From positions 1,240,001 through 1,304,000 of the forward strand of contig NZ_CP067412.1 of NCBI RefSeq assembly GCF_023375815.1: 64,000 nucleotides of DNA, read 5' to 3'. A program made the translations under genes and the position numbers. Below are positions 18,198 to 27,232 of this stretch, in pieces (positions within the stretch are counted from its first letter, which is position 1; each line of letters starts with the position of its first letter). The notes below the pieces were generated by a model. It saw only the letters and a list, made by a program, of their open reading frames with translations, searched no databases and was not told where the DNA came from. The DNA is from Pseudomonas sp. HS6 (GTDB lineage: Bacteria > Pseudomonadota > Gammaproteobacteria > Pseudomonadales > Pseudomonadaceae).

Positions 18198-19124
18198 TCA
18201 TTCGTCTCCCGGTGCGAGTAACAGATTCGGCGCCAGTCGCTGATAACCGTCCTGGGCCAGGCGCATGTCCAGCAGCAGGCTGCTCAAGTCAGCCGACAAC
18301 GCTTCAGCGTCCGCATCGTTCTCCAGATACAACAATTTCAGATAGCTGTTGCAACTCGGGCAGACCTCCGCCCGCAACGGCGCCTGATTGGCGGCGTGAC
18401 GATCATCCTCGAGGCTCAGGTATTCCAGCCCTTTGCTCTGCTCGCAATACACGCACTTGACCCGCACCACATGCCATTCACAAGCGCACAGCGAACACAC
18501 CAGATAGCGCAAGCCATTGTGTTTGCCGCGATGGCGAATCACCCCGGCCATGGCCGGCGAACCACAGGCCGGGCACTGGCTGAGACTGTTGCCGGGCGCC
18601 AGTTGCAGGTTCGGTGCACTCAGCAGCCAGTGGCTCCAGGCCGCTTGTAACGCCGCGCCAAGGAACGGCACCAACGCCGCCGGCACCAGCGAATACTGAC
18701 CGCTAACCAGTGCCACCGCCCAGGCCCGCAACTGGCCGGCGCTGGCAACACGCAAAGTCGTCACCGCATCGGCAACGGCGGGCTGTTCCGGTAAACCGTA
18801 GCGTTGCAGCAAGGCGTCGAGGTACGCCTGCCACGCGTCCTCGCGGATCAAGGTATCGGCGCCGAACGGCGGCATACCGTGCTGCCGGCAGACCTCAATC
18901 CGTTGCTCATCGATTGGCCCGGTCGAGGGCGGATCGTCGAGGATCTGCTGCTGCACGCGGCACAGTCCGGCGATCAAACGAAGGTACTCCGCCAGCGGAT
19001 GGCCCTCCGCCAACCGCTCCAGACGTTCGGCGCGCAGCAGGAAAAGATTGTGCGGCGGCAAATACAGAAACGGCGGCGCACTGGCCGCCGCTTCGATTTC
19101 CCCGGGTTCAAGAATGGTTGGCAA
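18198..19124 (-). CDS. fdhE: Formate dehydrogenase accessory protein FdhE
   Basis: 308 residues, starting at a TTG (19124) preceded by AAGGG; no ATG lies near the family-like N-terminus MPTILEPGEIE. FdhE is a rubredoxin-like cytoplasmic factor needed for activation of respiratory formate dehydrogenases. Its hallmark four CxxC pairs are present in the second half: CPAC, CSLC, CVYC and CPSC. It follows fdoI by three bases, so it belongs to the fdn operon. Confidence 0.94.
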   Translation of the reverse strand: MPTILEPGEIEAAASAPPFLYLPPHNLFLLRAERLERLAEGHPLAEYLRLIAGLCRVQQQILDDPPSTGPIDEQRIEVCRQHGMPPFGADTLIREDAWQAYLDALLQRYGLPEQPAVADAVTTLRVASAGQLRAWAVALVSGQYSLVPAALVPFLGAALQAAWSHWLLSAPNLQLAPGNSLSQCPACGSPAMAGVIRHRGKHNGLRYLVCSLCACEWHVVRVKCVYCEQSKGLEYLSLEDDRHAANQAPLRAEVCPSCNSYLKLLYLENDADAEALSADLSSLLLDMRLAQDGYQRLAPNLLLAPGDE

Positions 19125-19127
19125 ATG

Positions 19128-19781
19128 TCAGCCCTTTTTGGTGACCGGTCGCTCCGGTGTTTCCTTGGAAACCACCTCGCGATACCAGAGTGCATGATGT
19201 TTCTTCGCCCAGGCGCGGCTGACCCAACCGTGCAGCATCGCGTCCACCGAGCCCTTGATCCAGATGCCGGCGTAGATGTGCACGATAATGCTCAGGATCA
19301 GCACAAACCCCGCCAACGCATGCAGCAACATCGCCCAGCGAATCGTGGTGATGCCGAAGTAATGACTGAAGTACGCGCGCCAGATCACCAGTCCCGTGAA
19401 CAGCAGCCCGAGCATGCACAGCAGTAAAGTCCAGAACAGCATCTTTTGCCCGGCGTTGTATTTGCCCACCGGCGGCACGGTCTCTTCATCGTTGACCAGC
19501 ACCCGGTCGATGCGCCGCAGCCACTTCCAGTCATTGTCGATGAAGAAGTTGGAACGCCAAAAACGGAACACCAAGCCAAGGAACAGCACGAACATCAGCA
19601 CGCCCATGAACGGGTGCAGAATTCGCGTCCACGGCCCGCCGCCGAACAGGTTGGTCAGCCAGAACATCGACGGATGAAACAGCGCCAGTCCCGAAAGCCC
19701 CGCCATGAAGAACAGAATCGCCACCAGCCAGTGGTTGGTGCGCTGGTTGGCGGTGTAGCGCAGGATCGTCTTGTTGCTCAT
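19128..19781 (-). CDS. fdoI: Formate dehydrogenase gamma subunit (cytochrome b556)
   Basis: 217 residues. A four-helix di-haem cytochrome b anchors the formate dehydrogenase in the inner membrane and hands electrons to quinone. Hydrophobic segments lie at about 18-40, 52-72, 110-135 and 148-172. Histidines in [22 protein letters not shown] and [20 protein letters not shown] are candidate haem ligands. The start overlaps the fdxH stop (ATGA at 19778-19781). Confidence 0.93.
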   Translation of the reverse strand: MSNKTILRYTANQRTNHWLVAILFFMAGLSGLALFHPSMFWLTNLFGGGPWTRILHPFMGVLMFVLFLGLVFRFWRSNFFIDNDWKWLRRIDRVLVNDEETVPPVGKYNAGQKMLFWTLLLCMLGLLFTGLVIWRAYFSHYFGITTIRWAMLLHALAGFVLILSIIVHIYAGIWIKGSVDAMLHGWVSRAWAKKHHALWYREVVSKETPERPVTKKG

Positions 19782-20713
19782 GGCCGGTCCTCCCCGCGTG
19801 GATCGAAGGTGTGCACCGCCGGGTCGACGACGTGTACCGAGGTGTCGGGTGGTTCAGGGTGGTCATCCTCTTCGGTGCGGTTCGGGCCGATCCGCACGTA
19901 ATGGAAGAACCCGGCCAGCACTGCCGCGCCCATGGCCAGCAGACCCAGCGGTTTGCTGATGCCTTTCCACAGGCCTACCAACGGACTGATTGCCGGGTCG
20001 TTAGGCAGGCCGGCGTAGATCGACGGGGTATCGGCATGATGAAGCACGTACATGACGTGGGTACCGCCGACGCCTTCAGGGTCGTAGAGGCCTGCATTGT
20101 CGAAACCACGGCTCTTGAGGTCGACGATGCGTTCGGCCGCGTGGGTCTTCATGTCCTCTTTCGAGCCGAAGACAATCGCCCCGGTCGGGCAGGTTTTCAC
20201 GCAGGCCGGCTCCAGCCCCACTGCCACCCGGTCCGAACACAGCGTGCATTTGTAGGCCTTGTGATCCTTCTGCGAGATGCGCGGAATGTTGAACGGGCAG
20301 CCGGTGATGCAATAACCGCAACCGATGCAGTGATCCTGATCGAAATCGACGATGCCGTTGGCGTGCTTGATGATCGCCCCCGGGCTCGGGCATGCCGCCA
20401 GACAACCGGGCTCGGCGCAGTGCATGCAGCCGTCCTTGCGGATCAGCCATTCGAGGTTTCCGGCGTCGGTTTCATGCTCGGTAAAACGCATCAAGGTCCA
20501 TGACTCTGCGCTCAAATCCTGCGGGTTGTCGTAGGTGCCGTGGTTGTGGCCGACCTCGTCACGCAACTCGTTCCATTCCGAGCACGCGACCTGACAGGCC
20601 TTGCAGCCGATGCATTTGGTGGTGTCGATCAGCTTGGCGACTTCCTCCTGATTGCGCACCGAAGGTGCCGGGGTCGTGGTGGCCGAGCGGGCAATGATGT
20701 CTTGGCTGGCCAT
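19778..20713 (-). CDS. fdxH: Formate dehydrogenase beta subunit (4x[4Fe-4S])
   Basis: 311 residues. Four ferredoxin-type cysteine clusters are visible: [35 protein letters not shown] and [20 protein letters not shown]. They relay electrons from the selenomolybdo subunit to the cytochrome. A single C-terminal hydrophobic helix ([21 protein letters not shown]) anchors it to the membrane. The ATG abuts the fdnG stop (TAA then ATG at 20716-20711), and the 3' end overlaps fdoI. Confidence 0.95.
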   Translation of the reverse strand: MASQDIIARSATTTPAPSVRNQEEVAKLIDTTKCIGCKACQVACSEWNELRDEVGHNHGTYDNPQDLSAESWTLMRFTEHETDAGNLEWLIRKDGCMHCAEPGCLAACPSPGAIIKHANGIVDFDQDHCIGCGYCITGCPFNIPRISQKDHKAYKCTLCSDRVAVGLEPACVKTCPTGAIVFGSKEDMKTHAAERIVDLKSRGFDNAGLYDPEGVGGTHVMYVLHHADTPSIYAGLPNDPAISPLVGLWKGISKPLGLLAMGAAVLAGFFHYVRIGPNRTEEDDHPEPPDTSVHVVDPAVHTFDPRGEDRP

Positions 20714-23700
20714 TTATAGTTTCTCCACGTTGACCAGGAATGACTTGGATTCCGGGGTCTGTGTATTGCCATCGCCGAGGAACGGCACCAGGGTGTTGGT
20801 CAGGTAACCGTGACGCGTCAGGCCGGTGAAACCCCAGTGCAGCGGGATGCCGATCTGGTGCACCACCTGATTGTTGACCTGCAACGGCCGAATCCTTCTG
20901 GTCACCACCGCCACCGCTTCAATGAACCCGCGTTTACAGCTGACCCGTACCCGATCACCGGCAGCGATGCCCTTCTCTTTGGCCAGCACTTCGCCGATTT
21001 CCACGAACTGCTCCGGTTGAGCAATCGCGTTCAATCGGCAGTGTTTGCTCCAGAAGTGGAAGTGCTCGGTCAGTCGATAACTGGTGGCGGCGTACGGGTA
21101 ATCCTTGGCCACGCCGAGGCTGTCCCACACCGAATCGAAGATCCGCGCCGCCGGGTTGCTGGTGGCTTTCTTGTTGTCCGGGTGCAGCGGGTTGATGCCG
21201 ATCGGGGTTTCGAACGGCTCGTAGTGCTCAGGGAATGGCCCTTCGTTCATCTTGTCGACGGCGAAGAACCGCGCCACGCCTTCGGGGTTCATGATGAACG
21301 GGTTCATCCCGGCCTCCGGCGGCACGTCGGCCTTGTAGTCCGGCACGTCGGTACCGCCCCAGGCCTTGCCGTTCCACCAAACGAGGCGTTTTTTCGGGTC
21401 CCACGGTTTGCCCGAAACGTCCGCCGAGGCGCGGTTGTAGAGAATCCGCCGGTTGGCCGGCCAGGCCCACGCCCAGCCTTGGTGCTGATGCATGCCGTAA
21501 GGGTCAGAATTGTCGCGCCGGGCCATCTGGTTGCCGGCCTCAGTCCAACTGCCGCAGAAAATCCAGCAACCGGACGCGGTGCTGCCGTCGTCCTTGAGCT
21601 GGGCGAACGCCGCCAGTTGTGAATTGCCTTTGATCACTGCGCCCGTGGCGTCGGTGAAATCAGTGGTGGCGTAGCCGTTGACCTCCTTGGCGATTTCTTC
21701 CGGCGACGGTTCTTCCGGAGTCTTGTACGGCCAGGACAATTTGAGGATCGGATCGGGATAGGCCCCGCCCTCGGTCTGATAACGCTGGCGCAGGCGCATG
21801 AACAGCTCGGTCATGATTCTCACGTCGGTGCGTGCCTCGCCCGGGCCGTCGGCGCCTTTCCAGTGCCATTGCAGCCAGCGGCTGCTGTTGACCAGCGAGC
21901 CGTCCTCTTCGGCAAAGCAGGTGGTCGGCAGACGAATGACTTCGGTCTGGATGTCGGCGCTCTTCACGTCGTTGTACGGCCCGACATTCTCCCAGAACTG
22001 CGAGGTTTCGGTGGCCAGCGGGTCCATCACCACCAGCCATTTCAGCTTGGCCAGTGCCGCCATCACCCTGTTCTTGTCGGGCAGCGCGGCAATCGGGTTG
22101 AAGCCCTGGCACATGTAGCCGTTGACCTTGCCTTGCCCCATCAGGTCGAACACCTTGAGGATGTCGTAGTTGGGGATGTCGAGTTTCGGCAGATAGTCGT
22201 AGGCCCATTGGTTTTCGGCGGTCGCGTTAGCGCCGTACCAGGCTTTCATCAGGCTGACGTGGAACTTGCTGTAGTTCTGCCAGTAGGACAACTGCCCCGG
22301 CCGCAACGGCAATTGCGTGCGTTTCTTGATGTAGGCGTTGTAGTCCTGTTCGGCATCCATCGGCAACGTCAGGTAACCCGGCAACGAGTTCGACAGCAGA
22401 CCGAGATCGGTCAGGCCCTGAATGTTCGAGTGCCCGCGCAAGGCGTTGACCCCGCCGCCGGGCATGCCGACGTTGCCTAGCAACAATTGCACCATCGCGG
22501 CGCTGCGGATGATCTGCGAGCCGATCGAGTGCTGGGTCCAACCCAGCGCGTAGAGAATCGTCATGGTCTTGCCCGGCGTCGAGCAAGTGGCGATTTCGTC
22601 CCAGATTTTCTGCATCGCATCGACCGGCATGCCGCAGATCTGGCTCGCCAGGTCGATGTTATAGCGGCTGTAATGCTGCTTCATCAGCTGATAGACGCAG
22701 CGCGGGTCCTGCAGGGTCGGGTCGACCTTGGCAAAACCGTCCTCGCCCAGTTCGTAACCCCAGCTGGATTTGTCGGTGTAGCTGCGTTTGGCCGCGTCGT
22801 AACCGGTAAACAGTCCGTCCTCGAAGCCGAACCCGGCTTTGACGATGAACGACACGTCGGTGTAATTGCGCACGTATTCGTGCTGGATCTTGTCCTCGGT
22901 CAGCAGGTAATTGATCAGCCCGCCCATGAACGCGATGTCGCTGCCGGTGCGAATCGGCGCGTAGTAATCGGCCACGGACGCGGTCCGGGTAAACCTCGGG
23001 TCGACCACGATCAGCCGCGCCGCATTGTGCGCCTTGGCTTCGGTCACCCATTTGAAGCCGCACGGATGCGCTTCAGCGGAGTTGCCGCCCATCACCAGGA
23101 TCAGATTCGCGTTGGCGATATCGGTCCAGGTGTTGGTCATGGCTCCACGGCCGTACGTCGGGGCAAGACTTGCCACCGTCGGGCCGTGTCAGACACGCGC
23201 CTGGTTATCGAACCCCAGCATGCCGAGACTGCGAACCACCTTGTGGGTGATGTAGCCCGCTTCGTTGGACGCTGCCGACGCTGCGAGGAACCCGGTGGTC
23301 AGCCAGCGATTCACCGTTTGCCCCTGGGCGTTCTTCTCGACGAAATTGGCGTCGCGGTCGGCCTTCATCAGGTCGGCGACGCGGTCGAGGGCTTCGTCCC
23401 AGGTGATCCGGGTCCATTCGCTGCTGCCGGGCTTGCGTACCTGCGGGTACTGCAAGCGGCCGGGGCTGTGAATGAAGTCCAGAAGGCCGGCGCCTTTCGG
23501 GCACAGGGTGCCGCGATTGACCGGGTGGTCGGCGTCGCCCTCGATATGGATGATGTTTTGCGCAACGTTCTTCGCGGCATCGCCCTGGCTGTACATGATC
23601 AACCCGCAACCGACCGAGCAATACGGGCAGGTGTTGCGGGTTTCATGGGTGTGGGCAAGCTTGAAGTGGCGCACCTGCTCGGCGAAGGCCAGCGTCGGGG

Positions 23701-23779
23701 CCATGCCCAACGCGCCCAGGCTAGAGCCTGCAAGGCCGATACCGGCGACCTTGAAGAACTGACGACGGCTGAGATCCAT
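20714..23779 (-). CDS. fdnG: Formate dehydrogenase alpha subunit, selenoprotein (in-frame UGA = Sec197)
   Basis: 1021 residues when the TGA at 23189-23191 is read as selenocysteine 197. The context before and after that codon (DNQARV-Sec-HGPTVASLAPTYGRG) is the FdnG/FdoG active site. ATG 23779 is chosen as start: AGGAG lies six bases upstream and the product opens with a twin-arginine signal (SRRQFFKVAGIGLAG). An N-terminal [4Fe-4S] site has Cys51, Cys54, Cys58 and a fourth Cys in GTLCPKGAG. The rest is a molybdopterin-guanine-dinucleotide oxidoreductase. It oxidises formate in the periplasm. Automated calling tends to split it into 23189-23833 and 20714-23176 pieces; it is one intact gene. 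Confidence 0.95.
23146..23191 (-). promoter_or_regulatory. Bacterial SECIS element directing Sec insertion in fdnG
   Basis: Numbering the RNA from the U of UGA as 1, bases 18-22 (GGCAA) pair with 26-30 (UUGCC) around the loop G23-U24-C25, and bases 14-16 pair with 31-33, leaving U17 bulged. In the E. coli fdhF SECIS the bulged U17 and loop G23/U24 are the bases contacted by SelB, and all three are at the same positions here. Confidence 0.88.
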
Positions 23780-23800
23780 CGTGCACTCCTGATCAGGTGG

Positions 23801-23822
23801 AACCCGGTACTTGAGCCGGGTT
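23801..23822 (-). other. Hairpin in the fdnG leader
   Basis: AACCCGG (23801-23807) and CCGGGTT (23816-23822) form a perfect 7-bp stem with an 8-base loop, centred about 30 bases upstream of the fdnG start. On the + strand it is followed by TTTTTCT, so it could act as a terminator for + strand transcription; on the fdnG transcript it would be a leader stem. Confidence 0.5.
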
Positions 23823-23998
23823 TTTCTGGACAATCACGGTTGCGGCAGACGGGCTGCCGATTCCTTAACTCTAGACAACGCCCCGCAGCCCAGTGTGAAA
23901 ACCGACCGTCGGCCATTCATCGGTCACAAGTTCGCGCCCACAGGGGATGGGGGTTTATCATCGCGGGCACGACCCATCTCCGCCTTCAGAGACCGCGC

Positions 23999-25153
23999 AT
24001 GACTTTCGATTTTGATCAGGTATTCGACCGCCACGACACCGGCAGCACCAAGTGGAGCCGTTACGCGGCCGACGTGTTGCCGATGTGGGTCGCTGACATG
24101 GATTTCGCGGCCCCTGCGGTGGTCATCGAGGCGCTGCAACAACGCCTTTTGCACCCGTTGGTGGGTTACAGCGTGGCCCAGGACAATCTGCGCGAGGCCA
24201 TCGTCGCCGACCTGTGGGACAAATTCGCCTGGCGCGTGAAACCCCAGGAACTGGTGTTCCTGCCGGGCGTCGAGTCGGGTTTCAACATGGCGCTCAAGGC
24301 GCTGGTGCAGCCGCAGCAGAACGTCGTGGTGCAAACCCCGAACTATCCGCCGCTGCGTCACGCGCCGGGCCATTGGGGACTGAACCGGGTCGAGCTGGAA
24401 TTCACCGCCCAGGCCGACGGCACCTACTCCACGCCACTCGACGCCTTGCGTGAATCCCTGACCGGTGGCGGCGCCCTGCTCCTGAGCAACCCGCACAACC
24501 CGATCGGCAAGGTTTTCGGCCGTGAAGAACTGCAAGCCGTGGCGGACATCTGCGTGGCGCAGGACGCGTGGATCATCTCCGACGAAATCCATGCCGAGTT
24601 GTGCTACGACGGTCGCGTGCACATTCCGACCGCGTCCCTGAGCCCGGAAATCGCCCGTCGCACCATCACCCTGATGTCCGCGAGCAAGGCCTACAACATT
24701 GCCGGCCTCAAGACCTCGTTCATGATCATTCAGGACAGCACCCTGCGCGAACGGGTCAACCATGCCCGCTGCGGCATGGTCGACAGCGTCAACCCGCTGG
24801 GTATGGAAGCCACCCGCGTGGCCTACAGCGAGGCCGGGCCTTGGCTTAAGGAACTGAAACACTACCTGCAAGCCAACCGAGATTATCTGGTCGATGCGGT
24901 TCGCCGCCGTCTGCCGGGCGTGACGATCAACGTGCCCCAGGGCACTTATCTGGCGTGGCTCGATTGCTCGGCGCTTGGGCTGGATAATCCGCAGCAGTTC
25001 TTCCTCGAACAGGCTCAGGTCGGGCTCAGCCCGGGGCTGGATTTCGGTGATCACAGCCAGCAATTCGTGCGCCTGAACTTCGGTTGCCCGCGTTCGCTGC
25101 TGGAAGAAGGCATTGCGCGGATGGAACGCAGTCTGGCCGAACGCAAGGCCTGA
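23999..25153 (+). CDS. MalY/PatB-type PLP-dependent C-S lyase
   Basis: 384 residues from ATG 23999; the open frame continues upstream for 500 codons, but only as a shadow of fdnG. It is a class I/II aminotransferase-fold enzyme of the MalY/PatB family (cystathionine beta-lyase-like). The N-terminus FDFDQVFDRHDTGSTKWSRY and LPMWVADMDF are typical, as are LSNPHNPIGKVF, IISDEIHAEL and the Schiff-base Lys230 in SASKAYNIAGLK. The predicted reaction is beta-elimination of cystathionine or cysteine conjugates, giving a thiol, pyruvate and ammonia. It is divergent from fdnG and separated by 115 bases from the antiporter. Confidence 0.88.
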   Translation: MTFDFDQVFDRHDTGSTKWSRYAADVLPMWVADMDFAAPAVVIEALQQRLLHPLVGYSVAQDNLREAIVADLWDKFAWRVKPQELVFLPGVESGFNMALKALVQPQQNVVVQTPNYPPLRHAPGHWGLNRVELEFTAQADGTYSTPLDALRESLTGGGALLLSNPHNPIGKVFGREELQAVADICVAQDAWIISDEIHAELCYDGRVHIPTASLSPEIARRTITLMSASKAYNIAGLKTSFMIIQDSTLRERVNHARCGMVDSVNPLGMEATRVAYSEAGPWLKELKHYLQANRDYLVDAVRRRLPGVTINVPQGTYLAWLDCSALGLDNPQQFFLEQAQVGLSPGLDFGDHSQQFVRLNFGCPRSLLEEGIARMERSLAERKA

Positions 25154-25268
25154 TTCCAAAGCACCGCGCCGGGACCGTTTGCCAGAAAAACTGAACCGGC
25201 GCCCCGCACACGTCTCAATACCTTCAAGGCCCCACACGGGTCGCGAGGGTCAGGACGGGCCGGCAGCC

Positions 25269-26612
25269 ATGACATTTATCATCTGGGTAACGGTCCTCGG
25301 TGCTGTTCTGCTGATCCTCGCGCTGACCTCGTCGTACCTGCGCTGGATGCCGGTGACCACCTCGGCGGTGTGTCTGCTGCTTGGCATCGGGATCGGACCT
25401 GTGGGACTCGATCTGCTGAAGTTGCCACTGGAACATGCTTCGTCCTGGATGGAGCACCTGACCGAAGTCGCGGTGCTGTTTTCGCTGTTCGTCTGCGGTT
25501 TGAAGCTGCGCTTGCCGTTACGCGACAAGCGTTGGCGAATCGCCTTTGGCCTGGCGGGGCCTGTGATGGTGCTGACGATCATCGGTGTCAGCCTGTTGCT
25601 GCACTTCGGGCTGAAAATGTCGTGGGGACCATCGCTGCTGATCGGCGCGATTCTGGCGCCCACCGACCCGGTGCTGGCCGCTCTGGTGCAAGTCAACGAT
25701 GCGCGGGACGTCGACGGTGTGCGCTTCGGGCTGTCCGGCGAGGCCGGGCTCAATGACGGCGTGGCCTTTCCCTTTGTGATCCTCGGACTGTTGTTGCTGA
25801 AGGGTGATGGCCTGGCCGCCGAATGGAGTGACTGGGTATTGCGCGGCCTGCTCTGGGCAGTTCCCGCGGGTTTGCTCGTCGGCTACTGGATGGGTCGCGG
25901 CATCGGTCGGGCCACGCTGGCCCTGCAGATCCGCCATGAAGACAGCACCGTGAGCCCCAACGACTATCTGGCGCTGGCCCTGATTGCGCTCGCTTATGTG
26001 GTGGCCGATTTTATCGGTGGCTATGGCTTTCTGTCGGTGTTTGCCGCCGGACTGGGCCTGCGACAGGAGGAAGTGAAGTCCACCGGCGCCCATCAACCGC
26101 CCGCCGAGCATCTGGTGCAACCAGTGGTCGGTCACCAGAATGTCGAACCGCAACACGCCGTACATGGCGATACCGAACGGCTGGAAGACAGTCAGGTGGC
26201 CGCCGGCATCATGATGGGCGACATGCTCGCCTTCGGCAGCCTGGTGGAGCGGGCCATGGAAGTGTTTCTGGTGACTCTGCTCGGCGTGGTGCTGGTCACT
26301 CACTGGGACTGGCGGGCGCTGTGGGTCGGCGGCGTGCTGTTCTGCATCATCCGCCCGGCCTGTGTGGCGCTGATGCCGTGGGGATCATTACTGGTGTGGC
26401 GTCAGCGGATGTTGATCGGTTGGTTCGGCATTCGTGGCATCGGCAGTCTGTTCTACCTGTTCTACGCCCTCAATCACGGGCTGGGCGACACAGTGGCCGC
26501 GCAGAGTACCGATCTCACCCTTTCGGTCGTGGCCCTGAGCATTTTGCTGCACGGCATCAGCACCCAACCGCTCCTGGCTCGTTACGAGCAACTGAAAAAG
26601 CAGAAAAGCTGA
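25269..26612 (+). CDS. CPA1-family cation:proton antiporter
   Basis: 447 residues from ATG 25269; upstream in-frame codons overlap patB and lack a hydrophobic start. About twelve membrane helices are visible. Family motifs include the unwound-helix GAILAPTDPVLAALV (the conserved TDP aspartate) and GLSGEAGLNDGVAFPFVILGL (the ND pair). A hydrophilic loop of about 50 residues (roughly 270-325, beginning RQEEVKSTGAHQPPAEH) interrupts the helices between LSVFAAGLGL and IMMGDMLAFGSL; it is histidine-, glutamate- and glutamine-rich. It likely exchanges Na+ or K+ for H+ across the inner membrane. Confidence 0.85.
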   Translation: MTFIIWVTVLGAVLLILALTSSYLRWMPVTTSAVCLLLGIGIGPVGLDLLKLPLEHASSWMEHLTEVAVLFSLFVCGLKLRLPLRDKRWRIAFGLAGPVMVLTIIGVSLLLHFGLKMSWGPSLLIGAILAPTDPVLAALVQVNDARDVDGVRFGLSGEAGLNDGVAFPFVILGLLLLKGDGLAAEWSDWVLRGLLWAVPAGLLVGYWMGRGIGRATLALQIRHEDSTVSPNDYLALALIALAYVVADFIGGYGFLSVFAAGLGLRQEEVKSTGAHQPPAEHLVQPVVGHQNVEPQHAVHGDTERLEDSQVAAGIMMGDMLAFGSLVERAMEVFLVTLLGVVLVTHWDWRALWVGGVLFCIIRPACVALMPWGSLLVWRQRMLIGWFGIRGIGSLFYLFYALNHGLGDTVAAQSTDLTLSVVALSILLHGISTQPLLARYEQLKKQKS

Positions 26613-26620
26613 TGTTTTTC

Positions 26621-27157
26621 TCAGCCTCCCGGGTTGGTGACCTGGATGAAAACCGCATAGCTGCCGAGCAACACCCAGAACGTGGCAAAAATCCACGGCG
26701 TGCGCAGGGAAAACAGCAGGGATTTGCAGTAACCCTTGTGACTGGACTCCATTTCACTGAACAACGGTGATTCATCATAGGCCAGCCCCATCAAGGGCTC
26801 GCTGCTCAACAGTTCGCTCTGCTTGAAGTGCCAATGATCGATGATGTCGTAGGCCGCGCGGATGCCCGGCCAGGCGTTGAGCGAGCTGAGCAGCCCCAGC
26901 AACGCCAGAAAGGGCGGCACCACCAACGTAAACAGCTTGCCCCACTCCGGATTCAGGTTGGCCATGCAGGAGGCGAAGGCAATCACCAGAAACGATTGCG
27001 CCGCCAGATAGGCGTCGGTTCGATTGGCGAGAATGCTGGTTTCGTACTGGATTTCCCGCCGGTAGAAGTCCAGGCGTTCCTTGGGTGAACCGAACATTTT
27101 GGCATTGTGTTCGGTCAGGGTCTCTTCGGCGGTCGGTTGGGTCAATATGCGCGGCAC
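26621..27157 (-). CDS. Small membrane protein of unknown function (RipA-like)
   Basis: 178 residues. A charged N-terminal helix (ERLDFYRREIQYETSILANR) leads into two hydrophobic segments at about 50-68 and 76-98, then a ~50-residue soluble part and a third membrane segment at about 150-172. The pattern of a charged helix, an ANR motif, an AAQSFL segment and paired helices resembles RipA-type membrane proteins, but I cannot confirm family membership. It is convergent with the antiporter (8 bases between stops) and 75 bases downstream of the hybrid kinase. Confidence 0.7.
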   Translation of the reverse strand: MPRILTQPTAEETLTEHNAKMFGSPKERLDFYRREIQYETSILANRTDAYLAAQSFLVIAFASCMANLNPEWGKLFTLVVPPFLALLGLLSSLNAWPGIRAAYDIIDHWHFKQSELLSSEPLMGLAYDESPLFSEMESSHKGYCKSLLFSLRTPWIFATFWVLLGSYAVFIQVTNPGG

Positions 27158-27232
27158 GGGATGGACGCTCCGAAAGGCAAAGCGTTTGGAGGCGGCTGGC
27201 CTCGCACAAGTTCAGCCGGATCCCGCTCCGGC

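Noticed and set aside
23189..23191. In-frame stop suggesting that fdnG is a broken gene or two genes
   Set aside because: The codon is in the conserved Sec context, is followed by a SECIS hairpin, and the full Sec machinery is encoded next door.
22487..23998. 500-codon N-terminal extension of the PatB/MalY-like lyase
   Set aside because: It is the complement of fdnG coding sequence with no domain or ribosome binding site; the lyase fold starts at ATG 23999.
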